Positions 18,082-26,553 of a stretch of 64,000 bases of DNA are shown piece by piece (the stretch's first letter is position 1; each line of letters opens with the position of its first letter). A model generated the notes under the pieces. The model saw only the letters and a program-made list of their open reading frames with translations, was not told where the DNA came from and did no database searches. The stretch is from Bacteroidota bacterium (GTDB lineage Bacteria > Bacteroidota > Bacteroidia > Bacteroidales > Cfx3-03): contig JACAUB010000001.1 of assembly GCA_013390605.1 (NCBI GenBank), positions 565,114 to 629,113 on the forward strand, written 5' to 3'. Made by a program: the position numbers and the translations under genes.

Positions 18082-19500
18082 TTATTTTTTCAGGTGAAGA
18101 ATAAAATCGCTCATGGCATTTAATGCTTCAGGGGCGAAAGTCTCTTCAATAGCTGAATATTCGGCAGGTATCCCTTTCTCACAATGCTGAAATAGGTGGT
18201 TTACGCCATCTATTTTTAAAATTTTATAATGTTTATTTCCTGCTAGCTTTAAATATTTATCAATAGCATTTAAATTTAAGTCGCATGGAACTTGTAAGTC
18301 TTTAGTTCCATTCATTGCTAATACCTGACATTTTGTCTTTAATAAATAGGGTTTGGGATCGAGTTGAAGAAAGGTTCTGAACCATGGTGAGGTAATTTGT
18401 AAAAGCAATGAATTCATTTGTTTTTTTTGTAATACCTTTACTTTATCGTCTAAAAATTTACTATTATCAATACCTTCCTCATATATTTTTGTTAATTCCG
18501 GTATCGCTTTGTCATTGTTTGGTTCCTTCTTAATGGCAGAATAAAGTTTCCGGCTGAATAAATCATTTTCTTTTAATGCTTCAGGACTTCCTCCGCTCTT
18601 AAGGCCAATTAATTGAGCTTGAGCAAGGATGATATCTTCACCTGAGACACCGGTGCCTGCAATAAGAATGATGAAATCAACATTCTTATTGCGTGAAGCT
18701 ACAATAGGGGCAATAAGCCCTCCTTCACTATGTCCGGCAATACCCGTTCTGTTTTTATCTATGAGCGGTTGTTGTTTCAACCACATAAATCCAGCTTCTG
18801 CATCATCAGCAAAATCGAATGAAGTAGCGAGGCTAAAAGATCCTTTTGATTTACCGATACCTCTGTCGTCATAACGTAATACAGCAATGCCGTGTCTGGT
18901 TAGGAAATCAGAAATTACTAAAAATGGTTTATGTCCCATTAATGTTTCGTCCCTATTCTGTGGTCCAGAACCTGTTACAAGAACTACTGCAGGGAAAGGC
19001 CCTTCTCCTTGGGGGAGAGTTAAAGTGCCAGCAAGCTCAATGTTCGCTTTTATGTTTGTGAATTTCACCTCTTCACTTTTATAAGGAAAAGGTTGCTTTG
19101 GCTCCTGTGGACGGTTTATAATAATTGGACGTTGCAACTTTTTGAGATTAAGGTCAAATATCTTTCCTCCTTGGCTCCATGTTCCATTAATAGCAGAATC
19201 TCCCGCTAGTAAAGTGCCTACAAATCTGGCCATCATATTCTTAGCTTCAATAGTGACAATGTTGCCATTTATATTCGTGCTATCTGTTTTTAAGCCATAA
19301 GCATTCTGATCAGGACTGTCAAGTGTCGTATGAATAAGACCAGTACTATCAGTTTTTAGGTTTATTCCGAGTCTAAGTTCTATTGCGCCAACATTCAGTT
19401 TTCCCATCCATGATCCTACAAAACGCTGGTTCTGTTGAGCAATAAGCACGAAGGGAAAAAAAGTAAGACTCATGATTAAAAAGTATTTTAACATTTTCAT
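18082..19500 (-). CDS. Exported alpha/beta hydrolase
   Basis: A 472-residue protein with a signal peptide ending near FPFVLIAQQ (about residue 22). Residues 25-120 form a beta-rich N-terminal domain (FVGSWMGKLNVGAIELRLGI) found before such hydrolases. From about 145 on it is an alpha/beta hydrolase: VVLVTGSGPQNRDETLMGHK gives the oxyanion region, RYDDRGIGKSKG follows, GHSEGG (about 256-261) carries the nucleophile Ser, and DGVNHLFQ near the C-terminus the catalytic His. Substrate could be an ester or peptide; the sequence does not decide. No linked operon partner is evident. Confidence 0.88.
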   Translation of the reverse strand: MKMLKYFLIMSLTFFPFVLIAQQNQRFVGSWMGKLNVGAIELRLGINLKTDSTGLIHTTLDSPDQNAYGLKTDSTNINGNIVTIEAKNMMARFVGTLLAGDSAINGTWSQGGKIFDLNLKKLQRPIIINRPQEPKQPFPYKSEEVKFTNIKANIELAGTLTLPQGEGPFPAVVLVTGSGPQNRDETLMGHKPFLVISDFLTRHGIAVLRYDDRGIGKSKGSFSLATSFDFADDAEAGFMWLKQQPLIDKNRTGIAGHSEGGLIAPIVASRNKNVDFIILIAGTGVSGEDIILAQAQLIGLKSGGSPEALKENDLFSRKLYSAIKKEPNNDKAIPELTKIYEEGIDNSKFLDDKVKVLQKKQMNSLLLQITSPWFRTFLQLDPKPYLLKTKCQVLAMNGTKDLQVPCDLNLNAIDKYLKLAGNKHYKILKIDGVNHLFQHCEKGIPAEYSAIEETFAPEALNAMSDFILHLKK

Positions 19501-19551
19501 TTTTTTACTTATTTAAATATTGATGAATGTTTCTATTCCAAACTTAATGAA

Positions 19552-20688
19552 TTAACCAGCCATCTGAACTCCTATTAGGTGACCTACTAAATATACTGCT
19601 CCTGCAGCAATAAGCCCAAAGAACACTTGTCGCATTCCTGAATAAAATATAGGTTTATTGGTAAAGAGTGTTATTGCTGCTCCGAGCATAAATAATCCGA
19701 TAGCACTGGCACCTGCACTTAACCCAATAGCTAGATACCCGCTTGTAAACAAAAATGGAAGTAATGGAATTACAGCACCTAAAGCAAAAAGTGCAAATGA
19801 GGTTAACGCAGCTTCCCAGGCTGATCCACCAAGTTCGTCTGGGTCAATTCCAAGTTCATCGCGAACTAATGCATCCAATGCTGTATCAGGATTTGCCATC
19901 AATCTGGAAGCTAATAATCTAGCCGATTCATCGTCTAAACCACGAGCTTGATAGATCAATACTAACTCTTCAAGTTCTTCTTCAGGAGCTGCTTCAATTT
20001 CAAATCGTTCAGTTTCTATTTGACGTAAATATAATTCTCTTGAACTTTGTACAGAAATCCATTCTCCTAAGGCCATTGATATTGCACCTGCCAAGAGGCC
20101 AGCCATTCCCGTCAACATAATGACTTTATTATTCACTGCTGTAGCTGCCACTGCACTAGCACCTGCTACTCCCATAATGAGGTTGAAGTTTGAAAGTAAA
20201 CCATCGCTAGCACCCAAGACTGCAGCTCTTAAGGCATTCCCTCCAGCTGATTTATGCCTGCCTTCAAGCTTCGCCAACATTCCTCCCTCTAATCCATCCT
20301 TTCCAGTACGACTTATTTGTTTCAATAAATTAGAATGCGAACGTTCTTCTGATATAAAATCTTGTGCTTCAGGTTGGTTTTTATAGCCATCTGTTCCTTT
20401 ATCTTCTATTCCTACTACAGTGGGCAGAACCATCTCAACACCGAAATTCTTAGCCAGCCAACATAATGTTTTTGTTCTCCATGTTGGTTTGAAAGATGGT
20501 ACTTTACCTCCGTTTTCTTTTATTAATCGTTCCCAACGATCAGCATGCCTGATTTCGGTTGCTGCAAGTCTATTATATACTTCGCTTAATCGAGAGTCTT
20601 TTTCATTCTCAGCAAGAAATGAATAAAGCATTGCACTATTTCGTTCATCGCTCCAATTTTCCAGATATCTTTTATTGTTAGTTTCCAT
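19552..20688 (-). CDS. Ferritin-like domain fused to VIT1/CCC1 transporter
   Basis: A 378-residue fusion. Residues about 8-130 are a rubrerythrin/ferritin-like helical domain with ENEKDSRLSEVY, ATEIRHADRW and EERSHSN, placing Glu and His where a di-iron centre is expected. Residues about 145-378 are the VIT1 transporter domain: NALRAAVLGASDGLLSNFNL, GEWISVQSSRELY (metal-binding Glu positions) and an E-rich cytoplasmic segment, then hydrophobic helices. VIT1/CCC1 relatives export or store Fe2+ or Mn2+ by proton antiport, and the ferritin-like domain probably binds the iron to be moved. Metal choice is inferred from family. Confidence 0.9.
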   Translation of the reverse strand: METNNKRYLENWSDERNSAMLYSFLAENEKDSRLSEVYNRLAATEIRHADRWERLIKENGGKVPSFKPTWRTKTLCWLAKNFGVEMVLPTVVGIEDKGTDGYKNQPEAQDFISEERSHSNLLKQISRTGKDGLEGGMLAKLEGRHKSAGGNALRAAVLGASDGLLSNFNLIMGVAGASAVAATAVNNKVIMLTGMAGLLAGAISMALGEWISVQSSRELYLRQIETERFEIEAAPEEELEELVLIYQARGLDDESARLLASRLMANPDTALDALVRDELGIDPDELGGSAWEAALTSFALFALGAVIPLLPFLFTSGYLAIGLSAGASAIGLFMLGAAITLFTNKPIFYSGMRQVFFGLIAAGAVYLVGHLIGVQMAG

Positions 20689-20998
20689 GTCTCTGATTAG
20701 TAGTTTTTTTTATGTTAATTGAATAACAAATATTTTAAAGAAGTTTGCGTTTTTATCAATCGTAAAAAGTAATTAATCTAAACATAAAAAGAGAATAGCT
20801 GTTCATGGTTTTACAATTGATAATTATTGAATAAAGGTAGAGTAAAAAAAATAAAATAGGTTAATTTGTCATAAATTAATGAAGAATTGAAGATGGCATA
20901 ATATTCGTAAAAGAAGGTGAACCATTTCTACTTATTTTTGTAGTGATAGTGAATGAATAAATATTAATATAAAAAATCACGAATTAAACATATTTAAG
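20689..20998. other. Divergent promoter region between the VIT1-like gene and trxB
   Basis: About 310 AT-rich bases with no reading frame. A TATTTTTG box (20933-20940) on the forward strand fits a -7 element for trxB about 58 bp ahead of its ATG, but no TTG lies at the right distance upstream. No box was clear for the leftward gene. Confidence 0.45.
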
Positions 20999-21949
20999 AT
21001 GAGTAAAGAAGTTGAAAAAGTAAAATGTTTGATAATTGGATCAGGTCCAGCTGGATATACGGCAGCTATTTATGCTGCTCGTGCTGATTTAAACCCTGTA
21101 ATGTATACCGGATTAGTAATGGGAGGGCAATTGACACAAACTACTGAGGTCGATAACTTTCCTGGATACCCAAAGGGGGTTCAAGGAGTTGAATTGATGG
21201 AAGATCTCCGAGCTCAGGCCGAACGTTTTGGCACAGATATCCGTTTTGGTATTATTAGCACTGTTGATTTTAATAAACGTCCCTTTACTGTTACTACCGA
21301 TGATGATAAAATTGTTGAAGCAGAAACTGTAATTATTTCAACAGGTGCAACAGCCAAATGGTTGGGCATTGAATCAGAGCAACGTTACAATGGACATGGT
21401 GTTTCTGCTTGCGCCACTTGTGATGGTTTCTTCTATCGAGGGATGGATGTTGCTGTTGTTGGGGGCGGCGATACTGCTGCAGAAGAGGCTACCTATCTGT
21501 CGAACCTCTGTAAAAAAGTATACCTCATTGTTCGTCGCGATGAACTACGAGCCTCAAAAGCAATGCAGGCTCGTGTGTTTGATACGCCTAATATTGAGGT
21601 GCTATGGAATCATGTGACAGAAGAGATCGTGGGTGATGATAAATTTGTAACCGGTGTTCGTTTAAAGAATGTTAAAACAAATGAAGTAAAAACGATTGAT
21701 GTACAAGGTTTTTTTGTGGCTATTGGCCACCACCCAAATACTGAATTATTTGTTAATCAGATTGACTTGGACGAGCAAGGATATATAAAAACGGTACCCG
21801 GAAGTACCAGAACAAACATTGAAGGTGTTTTTGCTGCCGGCGACGTACAAGACGAAATTTATCGACAAGCTATTACTGCAGCCGGTACTGGCTGTATGGC
21901 TGCTATTGAAGCCGAGCGGTGGTTAGCCTCAATGAAATATGGTAAATAG
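20999..21949 (+). CDS. trxB: Thioredoxin-disulfide reductase
   Basis: A flavoprotein that reduces thioredoxin with NADPH. The 316 residues are of standard length. FAD-binding GSGPAGYTAAIYAARADL lies at about 13-30, the redox-active CATC pair at about Cys138 and Cys141, the NADPH-binding VVGGGDTAAEEATYL at about 155-169, and the FAD-closing GVFAAGDVQDEIYRQAITAA at about 277-296. It converges with the DEAD-box helicase gene across a shared terminator. Confidence 0.97.
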   Translation: MSKEVEKVKCLIIGSGPAGYTAAIYAARADLNPVMYTGLVMGGQLTQTTEVDNFPGYPKGVQGVELMEDLRAQAERFGTDIRFGIISTVDFNKRPFTVTTDDDKIVEAETVIISTGATAKWLGIESEQRYNGHGVSACATCDGFFYRGMDVAVVGGGDTAAEEATYLSNLCKKVYLIVRRDELRASKAMQARVFDTPNIEVLWNHVTEEIVGDDKFVTGVRLKNVKTNEVKTIDVQGFFVAIGHHPNTELFVNQIDLDEQGYIKTVPGSTRTNIEGVFAAGDVQDEIYRQAITAAGTGCMAAIEAERWLASMKYGK

Positions 21950-21953
21950 ATAA

Positions 21954-21988
21954 AAAAAAGGAGGTTGAATTTGTCAACCTCCTTTTTT
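21954..21988. terminator. Bidirectional terminator between trxB and helicase
   Basis: Perfect 15-bp arms (21954-21968 and 21974-21988) around a 5-base loop. The GC-rich core GGAGGTTGA is flanked by an A-run on the left and a T-run on the right, as expected for termination in both directions between convergent genes. Confidence 0.92.
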
Positions 21989-22010
21989 ATTTAGAATAAT
22001 CAGTCGATGA

Positions 22011-23804
22011 TTAATAGTCTTTTCTAGGACGTCTTGGTCTGTCACCATAGTCACCACTGCGGTCGTTACGATCACCACGGTTCCCTCCGCGATCACCTCC
22101 TCGGTCGCCACGATATCCTCCTCGGTCCCCACCTCTATTACCTCCACCATATCCACCACCACTTCTCCTTGGAGAACTGGATCTGTCCTCTTCCGTAGAA
22201 ATATCTAATCGTAGTTTACGGCCTTGGTATTGCTGGTTCGCAAAAGATTTAACAATTAGCTCTTGAGATTGTGCATCTACTTCGAATAGTGTAAATGTAG
22301 GGCGAATTTGAATTCTTCCAATTTTAGTAGTACGTACACCTGTCAAATCATTAATTAATCCAATGAGCTGAGGTGGAGCAATACCTTCCATTCCGCCAAT
22401 ATTAAGAGAGAATTTAATAAAGCCAGAATGTCCTACTTCTCTATCTCTTTCATTACGGCGAACTCTTTCTGCACTCTCATCAACGTTTAGATCAGGTGCG
22501 TTTTTGTAGTATTCCAGGAATCGATTAAATTCAGTCGAAACAAATCTTTTTATAAGTTCCTCTCTGTCAAGACCCTCTAATTTTTTAAGGATAAAAGGAA
22601 GGAATCCTGAAATCTCTTCTTCGTTAACCTGAATATTTTCAAGTTTATCAATCATGGAGAAGAGCTGTTTTTCACAAACCTGAAATCCAGTTGGAACCTT
22701 GGCAGGGCTAAATGACCTATTAATAGCCTTCTCAATTAATTTAATTCGAAATCTTTCTTTTAAATTAATAATCGCAATCGAAGTTCCTTTTTTTCCTGCA
22801 CGTCCTGTACGTCCACTTCGGTGGTTATATGCTTCTAAATCATCAGGTAAAGAATAATGAATAATATGAGTAAGATCATCAACGTCTAATCCACGAGCAG
22901 CAACATCAGTTGCGACCAAAATTTGGAGATGACGAATTCTAAACTTATTCATAACGCTGTCACGCTGAGCTTGAGATAAATCTCCATGTAGCGCATCTGC
23001 GTTATAGCCATCACGCATTAAGTTATCAGCAACTTCTTGTGTTTCGATCTTTGTACGACAAAAAACAATACCATAGATCTCAGGATGAAAGTCAACAATG
23101 CGTTTTAACGCTTGATACTTCTCCCTGGCATGAATAGTATAATACAGATGGCGAATGGTATCGCTTCCTGTATTACGTTGTCCAATAGTAATCTCAGCAG
23201 GATTTTTAAGATACTTGCGAGCCATACGGATGATTTCCTGTGGCATGGTCGCCGAAAAGAGTAATGTGTTCTTGGTGGATGGTGTTTGAGCAAGAATCTC
23301 ATTCAAGTCATCCTGAAAACCCATATCAAGCATCTCATCAGCTTCATCTAAAACTAAAAACTGAAGGTGCGAAAAGTCGATTACACCTCGACGGATCATG
23401 TCGAGCATACGTCCAGGAGTTCCACAAATAATATGGGCTCCGCGTTTAAGTTGTTTTATCTGAACATCAATACTTGCACCACCATAAATAGGAACGATGT
23501 TAACTCTTCCCATATGCTTTGCGAACGATTGGAGATCATTGCAGAGTTGCATGGCCAATTCACGTGTAGGACTTAAAATAAGTGCCTGGGGACTTTGCAG
23601 GTTTACGTCGGTCCATTGCAAAACGGGCAAACCAAATGCCGCCGTCTTCCCAGTGCCCGTTTGGGCGAGTCCCAACATGTCCTGCTTCTCATTTATTAAC
23701 AGGGGAATCACCTCTGCCTGTATAGGCGTTGGAGATACAAAACCCAGTTCTTCAACCGCTTGTAATAGCGCTGGCGCAAGGCCAATTTCTGAAAATTGAT
23801 TCAT
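22011..23804 (-). CDS. DEAD-box RNA helicase with DbpA-like domain and RGG-type tail
   Basis: A 597-residue ATP-dependent RNA helicase. Motifs in order: Q motif FVSPTPIQAEVIP, AQTGTGKTAAFGLP (motif I), PTRELA (Ia), TPGR, DEAD (about 153-156), SAT (III), VATDVAARGLDV (V) and HRSGRTGRAGKKG (VI). Residues about 470-545 form a DbpA-type RNA-binding domain (FIKFSLNIGGMEGIAPPQLI). The last 50 residues are Gly/Arg/Asp repeats (GGGYGGGNRGGDRGG), an RGG-like tail that would hold RNA nonspecifically. Similar enzymes act in ribosome assembly and cold adaptation. The exact orthologue (DeaD/CsdA-like versus DbpA-like) is not resolved. Confidence 0.93.
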   Translation of the reverse strand: MNQFSEIGLAPALLQAVEELGFVSPTPIQAEVIPLLINEKQDMLGLAQTGTGKTAAFGLPVLQWTDVNLQSPQALILSPTRELAMQLCNDLQSFAKHMGRVNIVPIYGGASIDVQIKQLKRGAHIICGTPGRMLDMIRRGVIDFSHLQFLVLDEADEMLDMGFQDDLNEILAQTPSTKNTLLFSATMPQEIIRMARKYLKNPAEITIGQRNTGSDTIRHLYYTIHAREKYQALKRIVDFHPEIYGIVFCRTKIETQEVADNLMRDGYNADALHGDLSQAQRDSVMNKFRIRHLQILVATDVAARGLDVDDLTHIIHYSLPDDLEAYNHRSGRTGRAGKKGTSIAIINLKERFRIKLIEKAINRSFSPAKVPTGFQVCEKQLFSMIDKLENIQVNEEEISGFLPFILKKLEGLDREELIKRFVSTEFNRFLEYYKNAPDLNVDESAERVRRNERDREVGHSGFIKFSLNIGGMEGIAPPQLIGLINDLTGVRTTKIGRIQIRPTFTLFEVDAQSQELIVKSFANQQYQGRKLRLDISTEEDRSSSPRRSGGGYGGGNRGGDRGGYRGDRGGDRGGNRGDRNDRSGDYGDRPRRPRKDY

Positions 23805-23826
23805 TTATAAATATAAAAATTGTGTG

Positions 23827-23834
23827 CAAAGGTA
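23827..23834 (-). promoter_or_regulatory. -7 box of the helicase gene
   Basis: The reverse strand reads TACCTTTG followed by CACAC, a perfect TAnnTTTG box 23 bp ahead of the helicase ATG. The -33 region is not a clear TTG. Confidence 0.6.
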
Positions 23835-24370
23835 CTACTAATAATAATGCATTTTTCGGATAATTCAGCAATAGAGTGATTTATATTAATTAAAATAATA
23901 TATAGATGATTTAATTGTCTGTTATTCAGTGTTTAGAATGGTTTGATTCAGGTAGATTACATGAATATTATGTTTTTTTATGAATAAAAGTCAGATATAA
24001 GTATATGTAGGCTTCTACTTTAAAAGTTGAATTTATAATTCAAAATTCGGTCGGCTAGTTTAGTTTGGAAGATTCTACTTCACAATAAATTAACTAGTAA
24101 AGCTAGAATGATTTCTATGCTGATATTTTTTTAATCGTAACTTTGTATTGTATAATGGGTAATCAAAATATCTATCCTTTTTAAGAATATTTTGCTAATG
24201 AAACATGTATATTCGATAAAAACAAACATCAATATAAATTTAACATGCATTTTCTATTCGTTCTTAGTTTTAAAATAAATTATTAATGAAACGAATAGGT
24301 ATTGCAAACTTAAATACTGATGAAAATTTATGCGAGTTCCATTAGGCTTTAATCTAAAAAATATTTACTG
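23835..24370. other. Non-coding stretch ahead of the polyol dehydrogenase gene
   Basis: About 540 AT-rich bases without a credible reading frame. The forward strand has TAACTTTG at 24138-24145 with a weak TTT at the -33 position, a candidate promoter for the dehydrogenase with a leader of about 220 bases. No operator-like palindrome or riboswitch structure was recognised. Confidence 0.4.
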
Positions 24371-25408
24371 ATGAAATCAATGAAATTGACTGGTCTCCTT
24401 CAAATGAAAATGATGGATACTCCAAAGCCCAAAATAGAAAACAATAATGATGTATTAATAAAAATGAAAACCGTTGGTATTTGCGGTTCGGATGTGCATT
24501 ATTACACATCAGGTAAAATCGGTAGTCAAGTCGTTGAGTATCCATTTACCGTGGGACATGAAGGAGCTGGTGTGGTTGAAGCCATTGGTGCAAACGTAAA
24601 AACAGTTAAGGCAGGAAGCAGAATCGCTATTGAGCCGGCTATGCATTGTGGGGAATGTGACCAATGTAAAGCGGGAAGACCGCATACTTGTCGAAAGTTA
24701 AATTTTTTAGGCTGTCCTCAACAAGTAGAAGGCTGTCTCTCTGAATATATAGTTTTACCCGAACATTGCTGTTTGCCTATATCTGATGCGATGACTTTTG
24801 ATCAGGCAGCTATTTCTGAACCCCTTGCAATAGGGTTATATGCTGTGAAATTATCTATGCCAATGTTGGGCTCATCTATTGGTGTTTTAGGTGCTGGTCC
24901 TATTGGTGAAAGTGTTTTATTGTCTGCCATTGCTATGGGAGCCGGTGAAATTTTTGTAACAGATAAAATAGACGAACGTCTAACTTTGGCTAAACAGAAT
25001 GGCGCTTTTTGGATAGGGAATCCAAGCAAAGAAGATATTGTAGCTTCTATATCGGAACAAGAACCTCTTTTATTAGATGTGGTTTTTGAATGCTGTGGAC
25101 AACAAGAAGCACTAGATCAAGCCATCGATATACTTAAACCTGGTGGAAAATTAATGATCATTGGTATTCCCGAATTTGACCGATGGTCTTTAAGTGCAGA
25201 TAAAATAAGACGCAAAGAAATATGTATCCAAAGTGTCAGAAGGCAAAACCATTGCACCATAGATGCTTTAGATTTGATGCGTGAGGGTGTTATCAATGTG
25301 GATAACTGGGTAACACATCGGTTTAAATTTAAAGACACTAAGGCTGCATTTGATTTAGTAACCGCTTATAAAGACGGAGTTCTTAAAGCCATGATTGATT
25401 TTGATTGA
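24371..25408 (+). CDS. Zinc-dependent polyol (sorbitol/xylitol-type) dehydrogenase
   Basis: A 345-residue medium-chain dehydrogenase of the sorbitol dehydrogenase group, which oxidises polyols to ketoses with NAD+. GICGSDVHYYTSGKIG carries the catalytic-zinc Cys (about residue 38) and the sorbitol-group His-Tyr-Tyr. GHEGAG supplies the next zinc ligands (about 64-69). CGECDQCKAGRPHTC gives the four structural-zinc cysteines, and GVLGAGPIGESVLL the Rossmann fold (about 174-187). Two in-frame ATGs (24371 and 24380) fit equally. The nearby fucosidase and glycosidases suggest sugar catabolism, but the substrate is not defined by sequence. Confidence 0.88.
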   Translation: MKSMKLTGLLQMKMMDTPKPKIENNNDVLIKMKTVGICGSDVHYYTSGKIGSQVVEYPFTVGHEGAGVVEAIGANVKTVKAGSRIAIEPAMHCGECDQCKAGRPHTCRKLNFLGCPQQVEGCLSEYIVLPEHCCLPISDAMTFDQAAISEPLAIGLYAVKLSMPMLGSSIGVLGAGPIGESVLLSAIAMGAGEIFVTDKIDERLTLAKQNGAFWIGNPSKEDIVASISEQEPLLLDVVFECCGQQEALDQAIDILKPGGKLMIIGIPEFDRWSLSADKIRRKEICIQSVRRQNHCTIDALDLMREGVINVDNWVTHRFKFKDTKAAFDLVTAYKDGVLKAMIDFD

Positions 25409-25463
25409 GGGTGAAATGATGATTTGTCGTGACCCAGTATCTGCAACTTGTTTTTCTTAATTA

Positions 25464-26465
25464 TTAAATGCTCTTTCCCGATGGATAATTATATTTAAAA
25501 TTTGTACTAGCATTTGTTCTTATCCATGAATCAAAACTGAATTTGCCTTCATGAAGTTCGATGATACGTGATCCACGTTCTAGTTCTCCATAAGCATCGG
25601 CACCTGTAACTTGTCCGAAAGCCATGCAAATATTAAGATATATACCTATAAAATCATCATTATGGTCGTGTCCAACAAAGATACCCATAATATCTTTTTT
25701 TTCAACTATTGAAGCAAAGATGCCTGAATTGATTTCTGAAGATGCAACATTCTCTTTTTTAATACCAATTGTTGTTTCTTTCCCAATAATGTTATTGAAT
25801 TCAATGATTGGGATATGAAAAAACATAACTGAAGGGATCGGCGATTTGTTATTTGCAGATGTATATTTATCACTAGTTTTACGATACCAATCAATCTGGT
25901 CGAAATGGATCCAGTCATAATGTGCAACCTTTTTATCTTTTGGATAGTCATTTGAGTCCATGCAGTAGATTACAGCTGCTGTTGATTTTTTATTCGATGC
26001 TCTGATTGGAATTGTATAATTTCCGCAACCATACATTACGGGGCCTTTACTGCCCACAAAGTAAGGTGATGTTTTAAGTAGTTCAAATATCTCCATTCGT
26101 GATATTTCAGGTTCAGCATCATGATTTCCAAGTGTTATGGCCCAGGGTGTTTTTAAATCATTGAAAATCTTTGCAATTGCTAGCAATCCATCTTTTGCCG
26201 GTTTAGCAGTAACAATATCTCCAGTTATAATTGCAATATCTGGTTTTTCAGAGATAAGAACCTGCTGAATAGTCTCAATCGTCTTTGAACAATTTGTTGA
26301 TTTGTTATTCCAATGAAGATCTGTGAATTGGGCAATTTTGAAAGAGTGATCTTCCCTAAATTGAAAATGTATATTTGTTTGCGAAGTAAGTGTCGGAATG
26401 ATAAAAAAGGTGTATAGTAATATCATTATACTCCTTTTTCTCAATGATAATCGATTATTTTTCAT
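25464..26465 (-). CDS. Exported calcineurin-like metallophosphoesterase
   Basis: A 333-residue protein with an N-terminal membrane/signal segment (IMILLYTFFIIPTLTSQ). The binuclear-metal motifs appear in order: FTDLHW (about 48-53), ITGDIV (about 80-85), TLGNHDAE (about 113-120), FFHIP (about 215) and VGHDHNDD (about 266-273). This matches secreted purple-acid-phosphatase-like or nucleotidase-type phosphoesterases of Bacteroidota, probably active in the periplasm. The substrate is unknown. It converges with the polyol dehydrogenase gene (55 bp, no strong terminator seen) and diverges from the fucosidase gene. Confidence 0.9.
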   Translation of the reverse strand: MKNNRLSLRKRSIMILLYTFFIIPTLTSQTNIHFQFREDHSFKIAQFTDLHWNNKSTNCSKTIETIQQVLISEKPDIAIITGDIVTAKPAKDGLLAIAKIFNDLKTPWAITLGNHDAEPEISRMEIFELLKTSPYFVGSKGPVMYGCGNYTIPIRASNKKSTAAVIYCMDSNDYPKDKKVAHYDWIHFDQIDWYRKTSDKYTSANNKSPIPSVMFFHIPIIEFNNIIGKETTIGIKKENVASSEINSGIFASIVEKKDIMGIFVGHDHNDDFIGIYLNICMAFGQVTGADAYGELERGSRIIELHEGKFSFDSWIRTNASTNFKYNYPSGKSI

Positions 26466-26495
26466 AAGTATATTTTAGCGCTTTAACAATTGATT

Positions 26496-26503
26496 TATGT
26501 TTG
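26496..26503 (+). promoter_or_regulatory. -7 box of the fucosidase gene
   Basis: TATGTTTG matches TAnnTTTG and lies 50 bp ahead of the ATG. A T-rich TATTTT sits near the -33 position but lacks the G. Confidence 0.45.
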
Positions 26504-26553
26504 TAAATTTACACATTCAAGTTTTACCAGTCAATAAAACAAACAACTAAAAG

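Noticed and set aside
22011..22170. GGDRGG repeats as a tandem repeat or mobile element
   Set aside because: It is in frame with the helicase and typical for RGG-type tails of this family.
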